From positions 47,135 to 111,134 of the forward strand of contig NZ_LGSI01000016.1 of assembly GCF_001698815.1 (NCBI RefSeq): a stretch of DNA of 64,000 nucleotides, given 5' to 3'. A program made the translations under genes and the position numbers. The stretch is from Pseudomonas syringae (GTDB lineage: Bacteria; Pseudomonadota; Gammaproteobacteria; Pseudomonadales; Pseudomonadaceae). Each line of letters starts with the position of its first letter. The first letter of the stretch is position 1. Below are positions 38,577-46,274 of this stretch, one piece after another. The notes under the pieces were generated by a model. That model was given only the letters and a program-made list of their open reading frames with translations. It did no database searches and was not told where the DNA came from.

Positions 38577-38999
38577 TCAGTAACGGTTCAGCTGGCCGAG
38601 CAGTCGTTGCGCGTCGAGTGAACCCTTGGCCGATGCCAGTTCGAGCCAGTGCCGGGCCTGGCGAGGTTCGCTGATGGGGGCCTGCGTACACAGGCGGCCG
38701 TATTCGTATTGCGCATTGCAATCGCCAGCCCGAGCGGCCTGACGCAGCAGTTCGTGACCGATGCGCCGATCACGGGCGTTGCCACAATCGTGACAAAGCA
38801 TTCTGCCCAACCGGCTCTGCGCCACCACTACCCCTTGGCGAGCCGGCTGCTTGAGCAGGCGACCGGCAAAATGCTTGATGCTCGGCCTGCTGCCCAGACG
38901 CGGACTGTCCAACAGCCACAAGGCAACGCGCAACGAAAACCGCGGCAGTTCGTGTGAGGCAGGTCGAGGCTCTTGGGACGGATCAGGGCGAAGCTTCAT
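38577..38999 (-). CDS. Sel1-repeat protein
   Basis: A 140-residue protein with two Sel1-like (SLR) repeats in its C-terminal part: GHELLRQAARAGDCNAQYEYGRLC and ARHWLELASAKGSLDAQRLLGQL. The N-terminal half is basic and of no clear family. Sel1 repeats mediate protein-protein contacts; the role is unknown. The start is uncertain: an ATG at 38999 and a GTG two codons upstream both lack a good ribosome-binding site. It lies 122 bases upstream of rmuC on the same strand, separate from it. Confidence 0.7.
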   Translation of the reverse strand: MKLRPDPSQEPRPASHELPRFSLRVALWLLDSPRLGSRPSIKHFAGRLLKQPARQGVVVAQSRLGRMLCHDCGNARDRRIGHELLRQAARAGDCNAQYEYGRLCTQAPISEPRQARHWLELASAKGSLDAQRLLGQLNRY

Positions 39000-39102
39000 A
39001 AACACTACGGGGGCAAATCAGGAGGCGCGCAACTCTACACTTTTTCTCGCTGAGGTAAAGTCCCGAAACCAGAGATGCCCGAAATAGAGCAAGCGCTTGG
39101 GA

Positions 39103-39138
39103 CAATCCACAGAACCTGTGGATAACTCAGTGGACAAC
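39103..39138. promoter_or_regulatory. Cluster of DnaA-box-like nonamers
   Basis: Three nonamers close to the DnaA consensus lie within 36 bases: CAATCCACA (39103-39111, 7 of 9 to TTATCCACA), a perfect TGTGGATAA (39117-39125, reverse orientation) and AGTGGACAA (39129-39137, 7 of 9). The first is inverted to the other two. This is not at dnaA, so not the main origin; it could be a titration or regulatory site, or chance. No gene is seen in 39006-39273 apart from this. Confidence 0.4.
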
Positions 39139-39273
39139 CGTACTTTAACTCTCGCAAACGTAGGCAGAATGGGGCCTGCGCTCAAACTGACGATTTTTTC
39201 ACCAGTTAAAAAAAACGATGTTTTTCATTGACTTAATAATTCACCACGGTAAATCAAGCTCTTAGGAGCGGTT
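39139..39273. other. AT-rich spacer, possible promoter
   Basis: AT-rich leader with A-runs and T-runs (39197-39225) and a TTGACT at 39228-39233 that could be a -35 element. The candidate -10 sequences at about 16-17 bases (TAAATC or AAATCA) are weak. AGGAG at 39264-39268 precedes the GTG at 39274. No gene seen here. Confidence 0.35.
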
Positions 39274-39537
39274 GTGACAGTGATGTGGCAGCATCGTCGC
39301 GCAATGTGCACAACTCCATTTCCAACCGCTATGAGACACGCTTCCCCTCATCGCAAATCCGCCTTGAGCGACACACGATTTCAAGCAGAACAGCTTCTGC
39401 GAGGCAGTCGTATGTGCGCAGATCGGGCGCTACCACGGCACAGGTATCGCAAAATCCGGCATTCAACTTTCCAATCTGGTCACGGCAGTAGAATATACGC
39501 GGCCATTTTCCAGCGACGGTCGCCTCTGCGTGCGTGA
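39274..39537 (+). CDS. Doubtful 87-residue ORF with a strong ribosome-binding site
   Basis: GTG at 39274 follows AGGAG with five bases between. The product is very rich in Arg, His and Ser and fits no family I know; its composition looks non-coding. Its stop lies inside the start of the next ORF (GTGCGTGA, 39530-39537), which would give translational coupling. Either this is a leader-type ORF, or the ribosome-binding site is accidental. I list it because the coupling would explain how the downstream membrane protein, which lacks its own ribosome-binding site, is translated. Confidence 0.3.
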   Translation: MTVMWQHRRAMCTTPFPTAMRHASPHRKSALSDTRFQAEQLLRGSRMCADRALPRHRYRKIRHSTFQSGHGSRIYAAIFQRRSPLRA

Positions 39538-39838
39538 AGTTTTCAAATTTATTGCCCTGTTTTTGTTCGTCTGCACCGTTGCCGTAGCGGTTACTCTGGC
39601 GCTGCCCATGCCTGATAACGCCGTGTTCGCCGCTGCAGTGCTGCTGCCAGCCATCGCGCTGGCGCTGATCATCAGCATCGAATTGAGCGAAGGCCGGATC
39701 AATGGTGCGGGCGAAATCATGCGCGCCATCGAAACCCGCCAATCCAGGCGTCTCACGCTTGCCGCGTATCTATTGGGCTGCACGCTGGTGGCCGCGACGA
39801 TGGTGCTGGTCTACGACGGGGTTTTTCGTGCGCAGTGA
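39530..39838 (+). CDS. Small two-helix membrane protein
   Basis: A 102-residue protein with hydrophobic segments at about 5-25, 30-50 and 77-95, separated by a charged stretch (ELSEGRINGAGEIMRAIETRQSRR). It looks like a real membrane protein by composition, unlike the ORF before it. Family unknown. The GTG at 39530 has no clear ribosome-binding site and overlaps the upstream ORF stop by 8 bases. No close neighbour on the same strand downstream. Confidence 0.55.
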   Translation: MREVFKFIALFLFVCTVAVAVTLALPMPDNAVFAAAVLLPAIALALIISIELSEGRINGAGEIMRAIETRQSRRLTLAAYLLGCTLVAATMVLVYDGVFRAQ

Positions 39839-40322
39839 TTTTATTTGATACTGCCCCTTCCATCGCGCTCGATGATCAGTTAGCATTGCCATCGTTAGTA
39901 CCAAGCTGAAAGTCAATTCTGGTCGAATAATCCCCCCGACAAACATCCTTCCGATTCGAAGGTGTTGTTGCCAAAAAGGGATCGACCACCTCGATGGTTT
40001 CCAGACATGAACCCTACGCGCTGATTACCCACGAACGGGAGCTGTAGCGTAAAAAGTTTCATGGCCTGATAGAACCAGCCTGCAATTGATCAGGATCTTC
40101 ACCCAGAGCGGCGAACCTTTGCTCTTGTTGTGTTGCCTGCCCTCCTAAGTACCTACCGGTCAGCCCGAGCGCCATACTATCCAGCGCGCTTCAACTGTCT
40201 GCTTTGTTCCAGTCAGGTTCTTCGCCCTGCCCTACCTGAAAATAACAGGTGTTGGCCCGCGTTTACTGGGACGTTTTATTTTTGCACGGCCTTATTCCGT
40301 GTTGTTCAGGAACACCATAACC
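39839..40322. other. 484-base interval without a confident gene
   Basis: No intact gene is seen. One plus-strand frame at about 39931-40077 reads EPYALITHEREL, then an in-frame stop, then RKKFHGLIEP, which could be a decayed gene but is too short to name. The last 60 bases before 40323 should contain the promoter of the next gene. Confidence 0.4.
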
Positions 40323-40547
40323 ATGACTACTCATACCCAGACTCAGGATGCCATCCGCACCCTTACTCACGCTTTCGCACCAATGAACTGCCTGATCATG
40401 GCTGCTCGCAAAGGCTGCTTCAGCTTCACCATCGTCAACGAACACGGCATCGCTCGTCACAGCGAACGCCTGTACCCCGATCAATACTCCAGCGCCGAGC
40501 CGCTGCAGGCCGTGATCGAGCGTACCCGTCAGGCACTGGTTGCCTGA
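40323..40547 (+). CDS. Small conserved protein of unknown function
   Basis: A 74-residue cytoplasmic protein with no signal peptide, beginning MTTHTQTQDAIRTLTHAFAP, with a central strand pair KGCFSFTIVNEHGIARHSERLYP and a C-terminal helix LQAVIERTRQALVA. The strand-turn-helix layout looks like a folded domain. I recall similar short Pseudomonas proteins without known function. The ATG at 40323 is the start that fits; the ribosome-binding site is weak (AGGAACACC). It is followed by a strong terminator, consistent with a single-gene transcript. Confidence 0.65.
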   Translation: MTTHTQTQDAIRTLTHAFAPMNCLIMAARKGCFSFTIVNEHGIARHSERLYPDQYSSAEPLQAVIERTRQALVA

Positions 40548-40584
40548 TAGAGACCGACCACTGAGCGCCGCTCAACCGGTCAAG

Positions 40585-40618
40585 AAAGCCCCGCCCCTAG
40601 AAAGGCGGGGCTTTTTTT
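40585..40618 (+). terminator. Intrinsic terminator
   Basis: An 11-bp stem, AAAGCCCCGCC (40585-40595) and GGCGGGGCTTT (40604-40614), with an 8-base loop and a T-tract to 40618, 38 bases after the stop of the 74-residue protein gene. Strong on the plus strand. Confidence 0.92.
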
Positions 40619-40841
40619 CGTCTGTTTTTCGGCTTTCTGAGTCAGTCGAAAATCCACGCTGCCTATCGCCAAGGGATATATAGAGAGCAGTACTAGACGG
40701 GAAATAATTTAAAAACAGGATATTAGACGCAATAGATGACACTACACTTCAACTTGAGCGGCGATGCCGCTTCCGGCGAGCCTGATCCGATTCATCGCTG
40801 CCACGCGCCAGGCTCGTTGGCCACTAGCTCCCGAGGGTGTC

Positions 40842-41321
40842 ATGGGAATTGCAGCCGGTGATCTATCTCGACACGTTATTCGGCCGACATTGATGTATCT
40901 CGATCGTCATAGCGCTTGCGCCGAATCCTTCCTGCTTGGTGTTGCCGCCAGCCAGTCAGCCCTGGGCGCCGCCCTCGACAGCCGACGCGGCCACGGCCTG
41001 TACTGCATCCCTGAACTGCGCCACCGACAGATCTGGGATAACTACCTGGCCCTAGATCCTGAACTGGCCAGCCGGGTGCGCGGTCTTGCCAGCCAGCATG
41101 CGTTTCTCACCGGACCGCACTTGGAGCTGACCGTCAACCTGCGCTACTCCACCGCCATCGCCTGGTTGATGGTCGAAGCCCATGGCGTTTTTCTGCCCAG
41201 CGATGAAAACCCGCTGTTGATGGCCAGAATCTGGCGAGAAATCTTCGAGCCCCAAGGGCGCTTGAGAGACTTTATCAGCGCATGGCAAAGTTGCGTCGCA
41301 CCGCTTTCCTATCCCGTGTGA
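40842..41321 (+). CDS. Orphan protein resembling a phage protein family
   Basis: A 159-residue protein. Its central part (HVIRPTLMYLDRHSACAESF, then LLGVAASQSALGAAL, then RHRQIWDNYLAL and HLELTVNLRYSTAIAWLM) follows the layout of a phage protein family I remember, in which the pattern is AQESGLG, IYQMEPATHxDIWxNYL and TGNLYYAxAM. The place of the family's Glu is Gln38 here. The match is from memory, not a search. No other phage gene is near, so it may be a domesticated remnant. The ATG at 40842 has GAGGG 5 bases upstream; an earlier in-frame start at 40764 gives 185 residues. Confidence 0.6.
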   Translation: MGIAAGDLSRHVIRPTLMYLDRHSACAESFLLGVAASQSALGAALDSRRGHGLYCIPELRHRQIWDNYLALDPELASRVRGLASQHAFLTGPHLELTVNLRYSTAIAWLMVEAHGVFLPSDENPLLMARIWREIFEPQGRLRDFISAWQSCVAPLSYPV

Positions 41322-41471
41322 GCGGCCTCTGGAAAATCACGTTAGCGTAAGATCCCACCACATTACGAGGATTGTCCTACAAGAATCGCTCTAACTCGCG
41401 GCATTCAGGCTATAGCGCATTGCTAAAAATGTTGGTAATTTCCGCGCGGTGATCAACACGGAGTTCTAATA

Positions 41472-42746
41472 ATGAAAAAAGTAATGCTCAAGACCACACT
41501 TAGCCTCGCAGTCAGCCTGGTCTCTTCTCAACTGTTCGCTGCCGGTTTCGCAATCAACGAACAGAGCATCAGCGGGATGGGGACTGGTTTTGCCGGCCGC
41601 TCTTCTTCTGCCGATGATGCCAGCACTGTCTTCGGCAACCCTGCCGGGATGTCCCGCCTGAAGAGCGAGCAAGTGAGTGTTGGCGCAGCCGCCATCATCG
41701 CCAAGACCGATATCAAGCACGGCCAAGGCACTTTCGGCGGCAGTAACGATGGCGATATGGTACCGGTCGTCGGCGTTCCGATGGGCTACTACGTAAAACC
41801 TATCGATGATCACTGGGCATTTGGCGTTGGTGTCTATGTTCCTTTCGGTCTGGTTACCGACTATGAAAGCGGCTTCGCGGGCCGTTACTGGGGCGACAAG
41901 AGCCACGTTCAGGTTGTCACCTTTCAACCGACCGTCAGCTACGCCTTCAACGACAAGGTTTCCATCGGGTTTGGCCCGACCATCAACCGCATCGACGGTG
42001 AACTGACTTCCTCCACGCTGACCGCCGCTACACCGGGTCGCAACGATGGCAAGGTCAAGATCAAAGGCGACGACACCGCGGTCGGCTTCAACGTCGGCAT
42101 CCTGGTGCAGGCGACCGACACCACGCGTCTGGGCCTGACTTATCACTCCAAGGTCGATTTCAAACTCGACGGCGACACCAAGATCCAGGGCGCCGGTTTC
42201 GGCCCGTTCAGCGGCCAGAAATACGACGCTTCGCTGGATCTGACCACGCCTGAATCGGTCGACTTCTCGATCACGCAACAGCTGGACGAGAACTGGACTG
42301 TCTACGCAGGCAGCACCTGGACCCGCTGGAGCCGCCTGGAAGACATCACCGTAAACAACGATGGCGTTCCACGTCAGCTGGGTGGTTCGACTGGCGCCAT
42401 CGGCACGATCACCGAAGAGCAGAACTGGCACGACACCTGGGCACACGCTATCGGTGCCTCGTACAAGGTCAACAAAGAGTGGACCTTGCGAACCGGTTTC
42501 TCGGTGGATCAGTCGCCGACCAACAACACCAACCGTTCGCCACGCATCCCGACCGGCGACCGCAAGGTACTCAGCCTGGGCGCTGGCTGGAGCCCGACCG
42601 ACAACATGACCATCGACGTGGCGTATTCGTATCTGCACGAAGACAAAGCCAAGATTCGTGATGCCAGTTCGACCAAGGGCGCGTACAGCGCTGACTTCCA
42701 GAACAGCGCACACGGCCTGGGTACTTCGGTCACCTATCGCTTCTGA
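41472..42746 (+). CDS. fadL: FadL-family outer-membrane fatty acid channel
   Basis: A 424-residue outer-membrane protein of the FadL/OmpP1/TodX family. A Sec signal peptide (about 1-23) is followed by the N-terminal hatch GFAINEQSISGMGTGFAGRSSSADDASTVFGNPAGMSRL, with the conserved NPAG motif, and then alternating beta-strands ending in Phe (VTYRF), the outer-membrane signature. It takes up or releases long-chain fatty acids or related lipids; the P. aeruginosa homologue at this position, ExFadLO, is linked to oxylipin export. Which role applies here cannot be told. The ATG has GGAG 8-11 bases upstream. A convergent terminator follows. Confidence 0.92.
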   Translation: MKKVMLKTTLSLAVSLVSSQLFAAGFAINEQSISGMGTGFAGRSSSADDASTVFGNPAGMSRLKSEQVSVGAAAIIAKTDIKHGQGTFGGSNDGDMVPVVGVPMGYYVKPIDDHWAFGVGVYVPFGLVTDYESGFAGRYWGDKSHVQVVTFQPTVSYAFNDKVSIGFGPTINRIDGELTSSTLTAATPGRNDGKVKIKGDDTAVGFNVGILVQATDTTRLGLTYHSKVDFKLDGDTKIQGAGFGPFSGQKYDASLDLTTPESVDFSITQQLDENWTVYAGSTWTRWSRLEDITVNNDGVPRQLGGSTGAIGTITEEQNWHDTWAHAIGASYKVNKEWTLRTGFSVDQSPTNNTNRSPRIPTGDRKVLSLGAGWSPTDNMTIDVAYSYLHEDKAKIRDASSTKGAYSADFQNSAHGLGTSVTYRF

Positions 42747-42789
42747 TGCTGCGAACCCGGTAGGCTGAAAAAGCTACCGTCCGGCTCAC

Positions 42790-42817
42790 AAAAAGCCCCG
42801 CAATTGCGGGGCTTTTT
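42790..42817. terminator. Bidirectional terminator between fadL and the peroxidase gene
   Basis: Palindrome AAAAGCCCCGC, AATT, GCGGGGCTTTT (42791-42817) with flanking A and T runs. It terminates fadL (plus) and can terminate the convergent glutathione peroxidase-like gene (minus). Confidence 0.9.
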
Positions 42818-42834
42818 GCTGCATGGCAAACGGA

Positions 42835-43386
42835 TCAAGGCTTGGAGGCAATTGCCTTTTCGACGGCCGCAATCAGCTCCGGATCATCCGGCGCGGTCAG
42901 GCTGGAGAAGTTGGCGATGACCTTGCCCTGACGATCAATGACATATTTATAGAAGTTCCAGCGCGGCGCACTGCTTTGCTCGGCGAGCACCTTGAACAGG
43001 TGCGTCGCCTCCGGACCTTTGACAATCTGCGGCTCAGTCATGGTGAAGGTCACGCCGTAGTTCACGTAGCAGACCTTGGCCGTCTCTTCCCCATCCCTGG
43101 ACTCCTGCTTGAAGTCGTTGGACGGTACACCGACCACTTCCAGCCCTTGCCCCTTGAAGCGCTGATTCAGTGCCTCCAGGCTTTTGAACTGCGGCGCGAA
43201 GCCACAGAAACTGGCGGTATTGACCACCAGCATCGGCTTGCCGGCGAAGCGCTGGCATAGGTCGATATTTTCCTTGGCGCGCAGTTTAGGTAGCTCGCCC
43301 TGCAACAAAGATGGGCATTCGGCAGCCAGAGCCGGGCCGGCCATGGCCAACATCAGAAACGGAAGAGAAAGCCAGCGAATGGTCAT
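42835..43386 (-). CDS. Glutathione peroxidase-like thiol peroxidase, probably secreted
   Basis: A 183-residue protein of the glutathione peroxidase fold. The N terminus is a Sec-type signal peptide (about 1-20), so it is probably periplasmic. The peroxidatic Cys lies in [20 protein letters not shown], with PSNDFKQES and the [12 protein letters not shown] region. Cys replaces the selenocysteine of animal enzymes, as in most bacteria. Thioredoxin rather than glutathione may be the reductant; not decided here. The ATG at 43386 was chosen because it starts the signal peptide, with AGG about 9 bases upstream. Confidence 0.88.
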   Translation of the reverse strand: MTIRWLSLPFLMLAMAGPALAAECPSLLQGELPKLRAKENIDLCQRFAGKPMLVVNTASFCGFAPQFKSLEALNQRFKGQGLEVVGVPSNDFKQESRDGEETAKVCYVNYGVTFTMTEPQIVKGPEATHLFKVLAEQSSAPRWNFYKYVIDRQGKVIANFSSLTAPDDPELIAAVEKAIASKP

Positions 43387-43508
43387 ACGGCACCTGAGCG
43401 CACGAACGGCGCGATAGTTATTGTCTGTGGACACGCTACCCGTCGTTGCAACAAATGCCTAGTCGAACGGATAGCGTCGGCCGGGCAGATCCCCTTTCAC
43501 AGCTCGGC

Positions 43509-43628
43509 TCAGCAAGCACCCATACCCAACTGCAACGCAGCCAGGCCGACGCCTTGCCACGCCCACCAGACCAGCGTCAGCAACAGCGCAATGCCAAAGC
43601 CGACGCCCCAGGTCCAGAATCTGTTCAC
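43509..43628 (-). CDS. 39-residue single-span membrane peptide coupled to the MFS gene
   Basis: A short gene found by reading the minus strand. GTG at 43628 overlaps the MFS stop in a GTGA, and GGGGAG lies about 8 bases upstream inside the MFS gene. The product is 39 residues, begins MNRFWTWGVGFGIALLLTLV, and is hydrophobic from about residue 8 to 30, then WWAWQGVGLAALQLGMGAC. It is likely a single membrane helix, possibly a small subunit or regulator of the transporter. The 120-base gap to the next gene contains nothing else. Confidence 0.6.
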   Translation of the reverse strand: MNRFWTWGVGFGIALLLTLVWWAWQGVGLAALQLGMGAC

Positions 43629-44833
43629 ACCGCGCTCCCCTGCATTTGCAACCGCGCCACGGGACGCTCGCAAACCGGCCAATTCAGCGCGGCCGCCAGC
43701 AGGCTGAGCAGGATCGACACTTGCCAGATCAAGTCGTAATTTCCGGTCCGGTCATACACCACGCCACCCAGCCAACCGCCGAGAAAAGCGCCCAACTGAT
43801 GGAACAGGAACACAATGCCACCGAGCATCGACAGGTTGCGCACGCCAAACAGCGTGGCGACCGTGCCATTGGTCAGCGGCACCGTCGACAGCCACAACAA
43901 GCCCATCGCCACACCGAACAGATACGCCGTGGTCTCGCTCAACGGCACCCACAGGAACAGTGCAATCACCACCGCCCGCAGCAAATACAAACTGGTCAAC
44001 AGGCGCGGCTTGGACATCCGCCCGCCCAGCCAGCCCGCCGTATAGGTACCGAAGATATTGAACAGGCCGATCAGCGCCAGCACCGTGGTGCCGACCCTGG
44101 CCGGCAAATGCTGATCCACCAGATAGGCTGGCAGATGCACGCCGATGAACACCACCTGAAAGCCACAAACGAAGAAGCCCAGGGCCAGCAGCCAGAAGCC
44201 GGAATGCGAACAGGCTTCATGCAGCGCCTCGCGCAGGGTCTGCTCGCCACCGACCAAGGCGGTAGGAACGTCCTTGAGCATCATTACCAGGGGCAGGATC
44301 AAAGCGACCAACACGCCCAATACCAGCAAGGCACTGGACCAGCCCAGCCAGCTGATCAATCCCAGCGTGCCCGGCAACATGGCGAACTGACCGAACGACC
44401 CGGCGGCACTGGCGATCCCCATGCCCATACTGCGTTTTTCCGCAGGCAACGCACGCCCGACCACACCGAGAATCACCGAAAACGAAGTGCCCGAAAGACC
44501 GATGCCAATCAGCAGGCCCGCGCTCAAGGACAGGCTCAGCGGCGAGTCGGCCATGCTCATGGTCAGCAAGCCAATCGAATAGAGAATCCCACCGATAAAC
44601 ACCACTTTGGCGGCGCCAAAACGGTCAGCCAATGCGCCCGCAAACGGCTGCGCCAGGCCCCACATCAGGTTTTGAAAGGCAATGGCGAAAGCGAATACTT
44701 CACGACCCCAGCCAAAGTCGGCACTCATCGGTGCCAGAAACAGGCCGAAGCCGTGTCGCGTACCCAACGACAGCGCGAGAATCAGCGCGCTGCCCAACAG
44801 GATCCAGCCACTGGTACGCCAAACCGATGTCAT
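43625..44833 (-). CDS. MFS transporter at the end of the cob locus
   Basis: A 402-residue major-facilitator protein with twelve predicted helices, containing LALSLGTRHGFGLFLAPMSADFGWGREVFAFAIA and GALADRFGAAKVVFIGG (the D-R-x-G between helices 2 and 3). This resembles the MFS proteins found after cobS in Pseudomonas; it may carry a cobalamin-related or unrelated metabolite, which is unknown. The ATG at 44833 (GGAG about 8-11 bases upstream) was chosen over a longer frame with an odd N terminus. A partial REP lies between it and cobS. Confidence 0.85.
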   Translation of the reverse strand: MTSVWRTSGWILLGSALILALSLGTRHGFGLFLAPMSADFGWGREVFAFAIAFQNLMWGLAQPFAGALADRFGAAKVVFIGGILYSIGLLTMSMADSPLSLSLSAGLLIGIGLSGTSFSVILGVVGRALPAEKRSMGMGIASAAGSFGQFAMLPGTLGLISWLGWSSALLVLGVLVALILPLVMMLKDVPTALVGGEQTLREALHEACSHSGFWLLALGFFVCGFQVVFIGVHLPAYLVDQHLPARVGTTVLALIGLFNIFGTYTAGWLGGRMSKPRLLTSLYLLRAVVIALFLWVPLSETTAYLFGVAMGLLWLSTVPLTNGTVATLFGVRNLSMLGGIVFLFHQLGAFLGGWLGGVVYDRTGNYDLIWQVSILLSLLAAALNWPVCERPVARLQMQGSAV

Positions 44834-44946
44834 TGTTATTCTCCAGGCAGGGCCGTTAAATGGGGTACGCGGACATACCCGTAACAGGATGTGTGCAAGA
44901 GATGATGGTGTCAATGTTGCCGGCCCGATCCACCGCGTCATCGTTC

Positions 44947-44970
44947 TTCGCGAGCAAGCTCGGCTCCCAC
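44947..44970. repeat. Single REP arm between cobS and the MFS gene
   Basis: One REP arm, TTCGCGAGCAAGCTCGG followed by CTCCCAC, with no inverted partner within 100 bases. The bases before it (about 44930-44946, ending CATCGTTC) match the spacer before the right arm of the pairs at 33014 and 55683, so this looks like a pair that lost its left arm. It has one extra G in the palindrome. Confidence 0.8.
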
Positions 44971-44974
44971 GGGT

Positions 44975-45700
44975 TTATAAAATCGCCACCAATACCGCCA
45001 CTTCCAGCAACTCCAGCATCGCACCCGCAGTGTCGCCGGTGGTGCCGCCAAGTCGGCGAAGCATCAAATGCCGCAGCCAGAAGAAGCCGACCGCTGCTAC
45101 CAACAGCACCAGCACGCCGGAGACTCCCGCGATCAGCACGCACACCAAAGCGCTGACCAGCAAGACCTGCTGACCGGCTTTGCGCGGCAAGTGGTCCGCC
45201 AAGGCCTGGCCCAGACCACCAGCACGCACATAAGGCGTGCCGAGGAACAAGCCCAGCATTGCCGCGCGGCCAATCAACGGCGCAAGCAGCAAGCCCAGTG
45301 GATGATGATTTTCGATCAACGCCATTAGCGCGCTGAACTTGAGCAGCAGCACCAGCACCAGCGTCACCACCGCAATCGGTCCGCTGCGCGGGTCTTTCAT
45401 GATGGTCAGCGTGCGCTCGCGGTCGCCGAAACCGCCAAGCCAGGCGTCGGCGCTGTCGGCCAGGCCGTCCAGATGCAGGCCGCCACTGAGCAACACCCAG
45501 GCGGTCAGCAGCAACGCCGCGTGAAGCATCAGCGGCGCGCCGTCGAGCAGTGCATTCAACGCCAGCAACAGCACGCCGAACAGCACGCCGACCAGAGGAT
45601 AGAACAGCAACGACCGGCCCAACTCCTGTGGCTGCGGCATGCCGGGCAGACGAATCGGCAGGCTGCTGAGAAATTGCAGGGCTATCCAGAACGGCAACAT
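44975..45700 (-). CDS. cobS: Adenosylcobinamide-GDP ribazoletransferase
   Basis: CobS (called CobV in the Pseudomonas denitrificans scheme) joins adenosylcobinamide-GDP with alpha-ribazole phosphate to finish the cobalamin molecule. It is a 241-residue inner-membrane protein with several hydrophobic helices; the motifs FYPLVGVLFG, GGLHLDGLADSADAWLGG and RTLTIMKDPRSGPIAVV, with Asp-rich metal sites, are typical. The ATG at 45700 lies 1 base after the cobC stop and has GGAGG about 9 bases upstream. It is the last cob gene of the series. Confidence 0.93.
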   Translation of the reverse strand: MLPFWIALQFLSSLPIRLPGMPQPQELGRSLLFYPLVGVLFGVLLLALNALLDGAPLMLHAALLLTAWVLLSGGLHLDGLADSADAWLGGFGDRERTLTIMKDPRSGPIAVVTLVLVLLLKFSALMALIENHHPLGLLLAPLIGRAAMLGLFLGTPYVRAGGLGQALADHLPRKAGQQVLLVSALVCVLIAGVSGVLVLLVAAVGFFWLRHLMLRRLGGTTGDTAGAMLELLEVAVLVAIL

Positions 45701-45701
45701 C

Positions 45702-46274
45702 TCAAACCTCCGTGAGCAAACCGCCCGCCGCGACTGTGATCGCCAGCAGCGCACCGTGCCCGACCTGGACTTGCAGCAACTGTTCGCGAGGCAAACCCCG
45801 AGCCTGAGCGAGTAGCAAACGCATGACGCCGCCGTGGCTGATCAGCAACACCCGTTCGCCGGCATAAGCCTGCTGCAGGCCCTGCACAGCGGCCAGAACC
45901 CGCGTCGAGAACTCAAGCACCGGCTCGCCATTGGGCGGTGTGAAACTGTAGGGATCAGCCCAGAACAGTCCCAACCCTTCGGCGTCGGTTTCCATGAGCT
46001 GTGCGGCGCTGTGGCCTTCCCAGTCGCCGAAGTGCAATTCCTGCAACGCGGATTCGAGGCTCAACGGCAACGTCAGTCGTTCAGCCAGTTCTTCGGCAAA
46101 ACGCGCGCAGCGTTGCAACGGCGAGCTGACGATACGATCCCACGGACCGCCTTCGACCACCGCCGCGCGCATCTGCGCCCAGCCGATATCGGTCAGGGCA
46201 TCATCAAGGCTGCCGCGCATGCCGCCGCCAAGTTCGGTTTCGCCATGGCGCAGCAGGTCCAGGTGCAAGGTCAT
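45702..46274 (-). CDS. cobC: Alpha-ribazole phosphatase family protein (histidine phosphatase)
   Basis: A 190-residue histidine phosphatase with the catalytic RHGE motif ([13 protein letters not shown], about residues 8-20), [13 protein letters not shown] and [14 protein letters not shown] carrying the second His. In cob operons it removes the phosphate from alpha-ribazole-5'-phosphate or a late intermediate. Its ATG forms an ATGA overlap with the cobT stop. The symbol cobC here means the phosphatase, not the aminotransferase of the P. denitrificans naming. Confidence 0.88.
   Translation of the reverse strand: MTLHLDLLRHGETELGGGMRGSLDDALTDIGWAQMRAAVVEGGPWDRIVSSPLQRCARFAEELAERLTLPLSLESALQELHFGDWEGHSAAQLMETDAEGLGLFWADPYSFTPPNGEPVLEFSTRVLAAVQGLQQAYAGERVLLISHGGVMRLLLAQARGLPREQLLQVQVGHGALLAITVAAGGLLTEV

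Noticed and set aside
40842..41321. Calling a prophage here
   Set aside because: Only one gene resembles a phage family; there is no integrase, structural gene or attachment site.
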